From assembly GCA_005772895.1 (NCBI GenBank), contig SXIH01000037.1, positions 1 through 64,000 of the forward strand: DNA of 64,000 nucleotides, given 5' to 3'. The notes below the pieces were generated by a model. The model was not told where the DNA came from and did no database searches. It saw only the letters and a list, made by a program, of their open reading frames with translations. Below, piece after piece: positions 28,271-35,409 of the stretch (position 1 is the stretch's first letter; every line of letters starts with the position of its first letter). Position numbers and translations under genes: made by a program. This DNA comes from Bacteroidota bacterium (GTDB taxonomy: Bacteria > Bacteroidota > Bacteroidia > 2-12-FULL-35-15).

Positions 28271-28905
28271 TGGAAACAAAACAACAGAAAACATTATTGG
28301 AGCAAGGATTAGAACTTCCTTTGATGGAAGAGTTTTATACTATTCAAGGGGAAGGCTTTCATTCTGGAAAACCTGCATACTTTATCCGTGTGGGCGGATG
28401 CGATGTTGGTTGTCATTGGTGTGATGTGAAAGAAAGTTGGGATGCATCCTTACATCCGCTTACAAATGCAGATTTAATTGTAGAAAATGCAAGTAAATTT
28501 TCCGGAAAAGCAGTTGTTGTAACCGGTGGTGAACCCAGTATGTACAACATGGATTATATTACCAAGCAGTTTAAAGCAAAAGGAATTCAAACATTCATTG
28601 AAACATCCGGAGCTTATTTGTTAACAGGAGTTTGGGATTGGGTGTGTTTATCACCTAAGAAAACCAGCCCGACATTATCTGAAAATTTTGCCAAAGCAAA
28701 CGAATTAAAAATAATCATTCACAATAAAAATGATTTTGAGTGGGCCGAAAAGAATGCTGAACATGTTTCTGCGGATTGCAAGTTATTCTTACAACCAGAG
28801 TGGAGCAAAAGCAAAGAAATGATGCCCTTTATTGTTGATTATGTAATGGCTAATCCGAAATGGAACGTGTCATTACAAACACATAAATACATGAATATTC
28901 CTTAA
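28270..28905 (+). CDS. queE: 7-carboxy-7-deazaguanine synthase QueE
   Basis: EEFYTIQGEGFHSGKPAYFIRVGGCDVGCHWCDVKESWDA; VVTGGEPSMYN; GTG start overlapping the bshC stop. Confidence 0.94.
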   Translation: METKQQKTLLEQGLELPLMEEFYTIQGEGFHSGKPAYFIRVGGCDVGCHWCDVKESWDASLHPLTNADLIVENASKFSGKAVVVTGGEPSMYNMDYITKQFKAKGIQTFIETSGAYLLTGVWDWVCLSPKKTSPTLSENFAKANELKIIIHNKNDFEWAEKNAEHVSADCKLFLQPEWSKSKEMMPFIVDYVMANPKWNVSLQTHKYMNIP

Positions 28906-28933
28906 TTGGAATGATAATTGAAATGAATTTATT

Positions 28934-30883
28934 ATGAAACAACTGCTTCTTTTTTCTTTCTCAATCGTTTTGTTTTCCTGCAAAGCGCAGTTGCCTCCGG
29001 GTGAGTATACTTCTACCAATAAAAAAGCAATTTCTGCATTTGAAAGTGCTGTAAAATTATTTCAGGCAGGTAAAGATGATGAATCTGAAAAAGAATTGTT
29101 GAAAGCAATTGAAAAGGATGCAAATTTTATTGAACCTCATTTATTATATGCAGAAATTCTTCAGGTGAAGCGTCAGCCTGAAAAAGCTATTGATGAATAC
29201 GTAAAAGCCATTTCTATCAATCCCAATTTTAACTTAGGAAACTTCTATAATCTTGCTAATTTGGAAATTAGTATCGGAAGATATGATGATGCAAAAAAAG
29301 ATTACGAACGTTTTTTGAAAAAACAGCATATCAACCCTGATACAAGAGAAGATGCTGAACGTAACTTAGCTAATTGCAATTTTGCCATCAACGCAATTAA
29401 AAACCCTGTTCCCTTTGATCCTAAAAATATGGGAACAGCCATCAATTCAAACCTTGATGAATATTTTCCTGCTGTTACTGCCGATGAACAAATTCTGCTG
29501 TATACCAGAAACAATAGAAATGAAGCGAAACCACTGCAAGAGGATTTTTTAATAAGCAAGAAAACGGATAATGTTTGGCAAACTGCTGCGCTTATCGGAA
29601 ATGGAATTAATACGGAAGGAAACGAAGGAGCTCCTTGTTTGTCGGTTGACGGACAATTGTTGTTTTTTGTTGCATGTCAGGAAAACGCGGCAGGAATGTA
29701 CGCTGGTGGAAGAAAAGGTTATGGAAGTTGTGATGTTTTTTATTCTGAGAAAGTGGGAGAAAAATGGGCGACACCTTACAATATCGGAAGCTCGATAAAT
29801 ACAAACAAATATGAAACACAACCTTCTTTTGCTGCTGACGGAAAAACACTTTATTTCGTAAGTGCCCGTCCGGGTGGAATTGGAGAAACCGATATTTATG
29901 TTTCAACTCTTAACGTAAATGGGGTTTGGAGTGCTCCAAGAAATCTAGGACCAAATATTAACACACCTGGAAAAGAAGAATCAGTATTTATTCATCCGGA
30001 TGGAAAAACATTGTACTTCGGTTCAAACGGACATGTGGGAATGGGTAAATTGGATTTGTATGTTTCCCGTATGGATGAAAAAGGACAATGGCAAGCACCG
30101 CTAAATTTGGGCTACCCAATCAATACTTATGGAGATGAAAACAGTATCCTGGTGGCAGCATCCGGAAATGTGGCTTATTTCGCTTCAAATAGAGTAGGCG
30201 GACAAGGTGGATTAGATTTATATCAATTTGATTTGTATGATGGTGCCCGTCCGGGTAAAGTTACTTATGCAAAAGGAAAAGTATACGATATCAAAACAAA
30301 GAAACCACTAGGTGCGCATTTCGAATTAATTGATTTGGAAACAGGATTGGTTATGATGGAATCAAATGCAAACAGCGGAAACGGTGAATTCTTAGTTTGT
30401 GTTCCTATTGATAAAAACTATATGTTGAATGCTTCCATTGATGGGTATTTATTCTTTTCGGAAAATTTTGCTTTAAAAGAACTGGCTGATCAAATGAAAC
30501 CAATTGTTTTGGATGTTCCTATGCAACCAATAGAATTGGAGAACATAATGGAATTAAAAAATGTATTTTTTGAAACAGCAAAATATGATTTAAAACCGGA
30601 ATCAAAAGCAGAATTAAATAAAGTGGTTGAATTCCTGAATAAAAACAAAACTATTTCAGGAGAATTAAGCGGACATACAGATAACGTTGGAGATAAAAAA
30701 ATGAATCAAACACTTTCACATAACAGAGCCAAAGCAGTTTTCGATTATTTAGTAGCAAATGGTATTGATGCAAAACGTTTATCATACAAAGGCTACGGTG
30801 ATACTAAACCGAAAGTAATTAATGACAGCGATGAACACCGTCAAATGAACAGGAGAACGGAGTTTAAGGTGTTGGGGAAGTAG
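28934..30883 (+). CDS. PorE-like protein: lipoprotein with TPR + PD40 beta-propeller + CRD + OmpA domains
   Basis: LFSCKAQ lipobox; TPR repeats; PD40 motifs (QPSFAADGKTLYFVSARPGGIGETDIYVS); AKGKVYDIKTKKPLGAHFELID; C-terminal LSGHTDNVGDKKMNQTLSHNRAKAV. Confidence 0.88.
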   Translation: MKQLLLFSFSIVLFSCKAQLPPGEYTSTNKKAISAFESAVKLFQAGKDDESEKELLKAIEKDANFIEPHLLYAEILQVKRQPEKAIDEYVKAISINPNFNLGNFYNLANLEISIGRYDDAKKDYERFLKKQHINPDTREDAERNLANCNFAINAIKNPVPFDPKNMGTAINSNLDEYFPAVTADEQILLYTRNNRNEAKPLQEDFLISKKTDNVWQTAALIGNGINTEGNEGAPCLSVDGQLLFFVACQENAAGMYAGGRKGYGSCDVFYSEKVGEKWATPYNIGSSINTNKYETQPSFAADGKTLYFVSARPGGIGETDIYVSTLNVNGVWSAPRNLGPNINTPGKEESVFIHPDGKTLYFGSNGHVGMGKLDLYVSRMDEKGQWQAPLNLGYPINTYGDENSILVAASGNVAYFASNRVGGQGGLDLYQFDLYDGARPGKVTYAKGKVYDIKTKKPLGAHFELIDLETGLVMMESNANSGNGEFLVCVPIDKNYMLNASIDGYLFFSENFALKELADQMKPIVLDVPMQPIELENIMELKNVFFETAKYDLKPESKAELNKVVEFLNKNKTISGELSGHTDNVGDKKMNQTLSHNRAKAVFDYLVANGIDAKRLSYKGYGDTKPKVINDSDEHRQMNRRTEFKVLGK

Positions 30884-30908
30884 TCTTTTACTCAAATGTT
30901 TCAGGCAG

Positions 30909-30968
30909 GTCAGTTCGAGCGGAGTCGAGAACCATGCTGATGTCCTTCTCGACTCCGCTCGAAGTGAC
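30909..30968. repeat. Palindromic intergenic element (GAGCGGAGTCGAGAA family)
   Basis: 18-bp perfect arms TTCGAGCGGAGTCGAGAA (30914-30931) / TTCTCGACTCCGCTCGAA (30946-30963). Confidence 0.9.
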
Positions 30969-31015
30969 ATCACAAGCATATCGATTATCAAGAGTGGTAT
31001 AAAATTTGCTAAATC

Positions 31016-31459
31016 ATGAGAAAACAAACTCTCATGAAAAAACACATCCTCATTCTACTACCACTTGTTATCTTGTTTTTCTCTTTCACAAAACAAGATC
31101 CAATAAAAAAAGAGAACTTAATTCAACCACAGGAATTAGCAAACTTAATTCTGAATCCAAAAGCTGTGAAACCGATCATTTTTAATGTTGGCAATGTTGA
31201 TCAGATAAAAGGTGCTATTAACATTGGTGCTTTGAATACAGACGAAGGGATGAAAAAGTTTAAGTTTGAAGTCAGCAAGGTTGCAAAAGACAAACAAATA
31301 GTAGTTTATTGTGGTTGCTGTTCTTCTGATAACTGTCCTAACATTCGGCCGGCAATAAAATACTTAATTGATGAAGGTTACAAAAATGCTAAAGTGTTGA
31401 ATATTCCGGTTGGAATTAAAGAAGATTGGGTGCAAAAGGGTTTTCCTGTGGAGAAATGA
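31016..31459 (+). CDS. Rhodanese-like domain protein, secreted
   Basis: KDKQIVVYCGCCSSDNCPNIRPAIKYLIDEGYKNAKVL rhodanese-like active-site loop. Confidence 0.8.
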   Translation: MRKQTLMKKHILILLPLVILFFSFTKQDPIKKENLIQPQELANLILNPKAVKPIIFNVGNVDQIKGAINIGALNTDEGMKKFKFEVSKVAKDKQIVVYCGCCSSDNCPNIRPAIKYLIDEGYKNAKVLNIPVGIKEDWVQKGFPVEK

Positions 31460-31464
31460 ACGGT

Positions 31465-32427
31465 TTAATACTCAACAAAATTCAACTCCAGTACATTCAT
31501 TTCATCCAAACCAACTTTTTTTCTTCTTTCATTCAGTTTTTCTAATTCTTCAATTGGATAGAATAAGAATTTCTTTTGCTGCGTGTCTAATTTGTACTGA
31601 GTTCCATAAATTTGTTTTTCATTTTTTGCGACTTTTACTTTGTCAACAAAAAATGCGACATCTGTCCAGTCTAGTTCTCCTTTATTAGCTGCATCAACAA
31701 TAATGTCGTAATATTTTTCTTTGTAGGCTTTATTTGATAAACTAATGATTGAAAAAACAATTGTATAATCACTTCCAACTAAAGTTTTTCCGGGATAACC
31801 ATGCTTTGTAATGATATTGCTTATTTCATCTAAGAGTTTTGATGTATGCAAGGCGTTTAAAGAAACTGCTCTTTGATATTGGAATGAAGTTTTTCCATGA
31901 ACTTTTTCGGCAAGATTGACACTGTCGTGATACTTGTAAATAGTTTGATTAATATTTCTTAAAACCAGTACCAGGGAATCGTTTATGTTTTTCTCAGCAG
32001 ATATTTTATAGTCAACTTCTGAAATCTTTATTCCTCTTTTATAAACTTGTTTTTTAATTAAACTGCCAGCCGTATCGTATACAAGCCAATCTCCATAATA
32101 AAAGAAGTGTAAGGTTTTTTCCTCTTGAACAATTTTTGCTTTGCCTTGTTTTTGAATTTTTCCGTTTGGGTGATAATAAGATGTGGAAATTTTTCTGAAT
32201 CTATACTTATCTTGTTTAACTAATATTCCTTTTTCATTGTAATATTTCCAGGTTCCTTTTTGAATGCCTTTTCTATATCTGCCAATATTATCAATTTGCT
32301 TTTGCGTTGAATCAGTAAAAATAATCCATTTTCCATGTCGTTCTTTATTCTTGAAACGGTTTATTTTTTGGGAATAGGAGAGGAAGGGGAGAATAAATAA
32401 AAGAAATAGAAAACATTTTTTGAACAT
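31465..32427 (-). CDS. MORN-repeat-like hypothetical secreted protein
   Basis: KNKERHGKWIIF, YRKGIQKGTWKYYNEKGILVKQDKYR, YYHPNGKIQKQGKA repeats. Confidence 0.7.
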   Translation of the reverse strand: MFKKCFLFLLFILPFLSYSQKINRFKNKERHGKWIIFTDSTQKQIDNIGRYRKGIQKGTWKYYNEKGILVKQDKYRFRKISTSYYHPNGKIQKQGKAKIVQEEKTLHFFYYGDWLVYDTAGSLIKKQVYKRGIKISEVDYKISAEKNINDSLVLVLRNINQTIYKYHDSVNLAEKVHGKTSFQYQRAVSLNALHTSKLLDEISNIITKHGYPGKTLVGSDYTIVFSIISLSNKAYKEKYYDIIVDAANKGELDWTDVAFFVDKVKVAKNEKQIYGTQYKLDTQQKKFLFYPIEELEKLNERRKKVGLDEMNVLELNFVEY

Positions 32428-32436
32428 AATACTAAT

Positions 32437-33057
32437 TTACAAAAACTCTTCCAGCACGCCCAATCCTTGTCGTATAATTTCAAATTCACCTTCACTGCAA
32501 TCAACAATGGTTGACGCTTCATTGTTTCCATAACCTCCGGCAATTACAATGTCTACAATGTCTTTATACTTTTCGTGAATTAATTCCGGGTCGGTAGTGT
32601 ATTCAATTATTTCATCATCATCGTGAACGGATGTACTCATGATGGGATTTCCCAATTGTTTTACAATTTCTAAACAAATAGTATTTTTTGGAATTCGAAT
32701 TCCTACTGTCTTTTTTTTGCTCTTGAATAATTTCGGAACATTGTTGTTGGCTTCCAAAATAAAAGTAAATGGACCAGGCAAAGCTTTTTTCATCACTTTG
32801 TAGGTTGTAGTAGAAATTGGTTTTGTAAAATCTGCAAGGTGGCTTAAATCAGAACAAATAAAAGAGAAGTTTGCCTTTTCAGGATCAACACCTTTGATTT
32901 TGCAGACGCGCTCAACAGCTCTTTGTTTGTTTATGACACAGCCAATTCCATAAACCGTATCAGTAGGATATATCACAACTCCACCATCGCGCAAGCAAGT
33001 TACTACTTGTGCAATTTCATCGTAATTCGGTTTTTCTGGATTTATTCGGAGAAGCAT
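32437..33057 (-). CDS. L-threonylcarbamoyladenylate synthase (Sua5/YciO/YrdC family)
   Basis: [58 protein letters not shown]. Start trimmed from track 33126 to [10 protein letters not shown] because the upstream codons are intergenic word-repeat sequence. Confidence 0.9.
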   Translation of the reverse strand: MLLRINPEKPNYDEIAQVVTCLRDGGVVIYPTDTVYGIGCVINKQRAVERVCKIKGVDPEKANFSFICSDLSHLADFTKPISTTTYKVMKKALPGPFTFILEANNNVPKLFKSKKKTVGIRIPKNTICLEIVKQLGNPIMSTSVHDDDEIIEYTTDPELIHEKYKDIVDIVIAGGYGNNEASTIVDCSEGEFEIIRQGLGVLEEFL

Positions 33058-33164
33058 TTTTTCAGTAGACAAATGAAACAGTACACAATAGACAAAAAAT
33101 AAAAAAGTAGGCATTTTTAAGAACAATTTTTTAAATTGTCTATTGCCTACTGCCTATTGTCTAT

Positions 33165-33812
33165 TTATTTTTTAGCGTCTGCCAAAAACTGCGCTAATCC
33201 GCTATCTGTTAAAGGATGTTTCAATAATGCAGTAATTGCACTTAACGGACAAGTTACAACATCAGCTCCAATTTGTGCACAGTTGATAATGTGCATTGGA
33301 TGACGAACAGATGCAGCTAAAATTTCTGTTTCGTAACCATAGTTATCATAAATTACACGAATGTCTTCAATCAAACGCAAACCATCAGTTGAAACGTCAT
33401 CTAATCTTCCAATGAATGGAGAAACATATGATGCTCCTGCTTTTGCTGCTAACAATGCTTGCCCGGCAGAAAACACCAAAGTGCAATTTGTACGGATTCC
33501 TTTTTTAGAAAAATATTTTATTGCTTTTACACCGTCTTTTATCATTGGAACTTTTACAACAATTTGTTTGTGCAATTTTGCCAATGCTTCTCCTTCTTTT
33601 ACTATTCCTGCAAAATCAGTAGAAATTACTTCAGCACTTACATCACCCGTTACAATTTTACAGATGTCAACATAATGTTTCAGGATATTTTTTTCTCCTT
33701 TGATTCCTTCTTTTGCCATTAATGAAGGATTTGTAGTTACACCATCCAAAACTCCTAAGTCTTGTGCTTCTTTAATTTGTGAAAGGTTTGCTGTATCGAT
33801 AAAAAATTTCAT
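33165..33812 (-). CDS. Fructose-6-phosphate aldolase / small transaldolase
   Basis: [65 protein letters not shown]. Confidence 0.95.
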   Translation of the reverse strand: MKFFIDTANLSQIKEAQDLGVLDGVTTNPSLMAKEGIKGEKNILKHYVDICKIVTGDVSAEVISTDFAGIVKEGEALAKLHKQIVVKVPMIKDGVKAIKYFSKKGIRTNCTLVFSAGQALLAAKAGASYVSPFIGRLDDVSTDGLRLIEDIRVIYDNYGYETEILAASVRHPMHIINCAQIGADVVTCPLSAITALLKHPLTDSGLAQFLADAKK

Positions 33813-33992
33813 ATGAATAAGTTAATTGGGTTAATTAGGTTGATTGGTTAATTAAGGCAAAAATAGAAAGTATTACAATCAAAAAAGTAGATGTGGAAAA
33901 GTCTTGATAAGTAGCTATTGAAATACTAAGCGTTAAAAATGGGCCTAGATTCGTAATTCGTTTTTTCGTATTATTCGTAGAGAAAAAAAGAA

Positions 33993-34086
33993 GGGGCAAG
34001 TTACCATAACACAGCGCTCAACCTGATACCTTTGCTTGCTTCCGCACCTGGAGGGTTAAAGGGAGCTGCTTGAATGGACCTACCCC
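33993..34086 (-). ncRNA. ffs: Small bacterial SRP RNA (4.5S-type)
   Basis: Minus strand GGGGUAGGU...CCAGGUGCGGAAGCAAGCA...ACUUGCCCC: apical GGAA-loop SRP signature, 9-bp closing helix, then U-run (ttctttttttctct). Confidence 0.88.
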
Positions 34087-34139
34087 AACGCGAAAGTACG
34101 AATTTTTTCTAATCTGAAAAGGGAATTTTTTTTCAAGAA

Positions 34140-34223
34140 CGTCATTTCGAGGAACGAAGCAATCTTGCTAATTGGTATTTCTAGTCTTTTTATTGAGAGA
34201 TTGCTTCGTTCCTCGCAATGACG
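34140..34223. repeat. Palindromic intergenic element (GAGGAACGAAGCAATCT family)
   Basis: 26-bp arms CGTCATTTCGAGGAACGAAGCAATCT / AGATTGCTTCGTTCCTCGCAATGACG with one mismatch and a 32-nt loop. Confidence 0.92.
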
Positions 34224-34332
34224 CCAAAGACGGACACTTTTCTTTTTTGTCTATTGTCTACTGCTCATTGTCTACTTATTAGCAGTCTGTTAAAAATCCA
34301 TAATTCTCTCATTTAGATACGTATTTTGTCTA

Positions 34333-34340
34333 TATATTTG
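34333..34340 (+). promoter_or_regulatory. Bacteroidota -7 box TATATTTG upstream of the GT2 gene
   Basis: TATATTTG, 5 nt before the ATG at 34346. Confidence 0.6.
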
Positions 34341-34345
34341 CCATT

Positions 34346-35296
34346 ATGAACATTTCAGTTGTAATACCTCTATATAACGAAGAAGAATCTCTACCCGAAT
34401 TGTGTGATTGGATTGAAAGGGTAATGACTACTTTTTCTTATTCCTATGAGATAATATTGATTGATGATGGTTCCAGAGATAAATCCTGGACTGTTATAGA
34501 GGCGCTGTCAGCTAAAAATCAGAATATCAGAGGCATTAAATTCCGCAGAAATTATGGTAAATCGGCCGCTTTAAATGTTGGTTTCGAAGCTGTTCAGGGA
34601 GATGTTGTAATTACTATGGATGCTGATTTGCAGGATTCTCCTGATGAAATTCCTGAATTATATAAAATGATTGCTGTTGACGGGTTGGATTTGGTTTCAG
34701 GTTGGAAACAAAAGCGTTATGATCCTCTTTCAAAGACAATTCCAACTAAATTATTTAATTGGGCGACCCGGAAAGCCAGTGGAATTAACAATCTTCACGA
34801 TTTTAATTGTGGCTTAAAAGCGTATAGCAAGGCCGTTGTAAAGAACATAGAAGTTTATGGTGAAATGCATCGTTATATTCCTGTTATTGCGAAGTGGGCA
34901 GGATTTACTAAGATAGAGGAGAAGGTTGTTCAACACCGCGAACGCAAATACGGAGTGACAAAATTTGGTCTTGAACGCTTTATTAATGGCTTTTTAGACT
35001 TAATGTCTATCACTTTTGTTTCTAAATTCGGTAAACGCCCCATGCATATTTTTGGTTTTTGGGGAACCTTGTCTTTCGTAATGGGTGGTGGACTTTCCTT
35101 GTATCTGATTATCGAAAAAGTATATAAGTCGGCTTACGCAATTCCTACTCGTGATGTAACTGATAAACCTTTATTTTACTTAGCTTTGGTTGCCATGATC
35201 ATTGGAACTCAGCTATTCCTGGCCGGTTTTATTGGTGAACTTATTTCCCGCAGTTCTTCCGATAGAAATAAATATCAAATTGAAAAGCGACTTTAA
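34346..35296 (+). CDS. Family 2 glycosyltransferase (dolichyl/undecaprenyl-phosphate sugar transferase-like) with two C-terminal TM helices
   Basis: SVVIPLYNEEESLPELCDWI; EIILIDDGSRDKSW; VITMDADLQDSPDEIPEL; hydrophobic C-terminus. Confidence 0.92.
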   Translation: MNISVVIPLYNEEESLPELCDWIERVMTTFSYSYEIILIDDGSRDKSWTVIEALSAKNQNIRGIKFRRNYGKSAALNVGFEAVQGDVVITMDADLQDSPDEIPELYKMIAVDGLDLVSGWKQKRYDPLSKTIPTKLFNWATRKASGINNLHDFNCGLKAYSKAVVKNIEVYGEMHRYIPVIAKWAGFTKIEEKVVQHRERKYGVTKFGLERFINGFLDLMSITFVSKFGKRPMHIFGFWGTLSFVMGGGLSLYLIIEKVYKSAYAIPTRDVTDKPLFYLALVAMIIGTQLFLAGFIGELISRSSSDRNKYQIEKRL

Positions 35297-35409
35297 TTCA
35301 TTGTTATTTCATTAACAAGTTTCGCTAAACCCCTTTATTTATTGGCTTAATTCTTTTGTTTTACTGATGAATAATCATTAATTTCGCTTCCCTTATTTAA
35401 AACAATAGC

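Noticed and set aside
29302-31045. ORFs 29302-29559, 29549-29821, 29571-29798, 29607-29906, 30782-31045
   Set aside because: Overlap the PorE-like CDS in other frames/strands; the last one also reads through the palindromic repeat.
31410-31688. ORF 31410-31688(+)
   Set aside because: Overlaps the end of the rhodanese gene and runs antisense to the MORN-like gene.
1-34280. Word-like tandem repeats as a possible CRISPR array
   Set aside because: Units are 7-10 nt, degenerate and lack unique spacers; no cas genes nearby.
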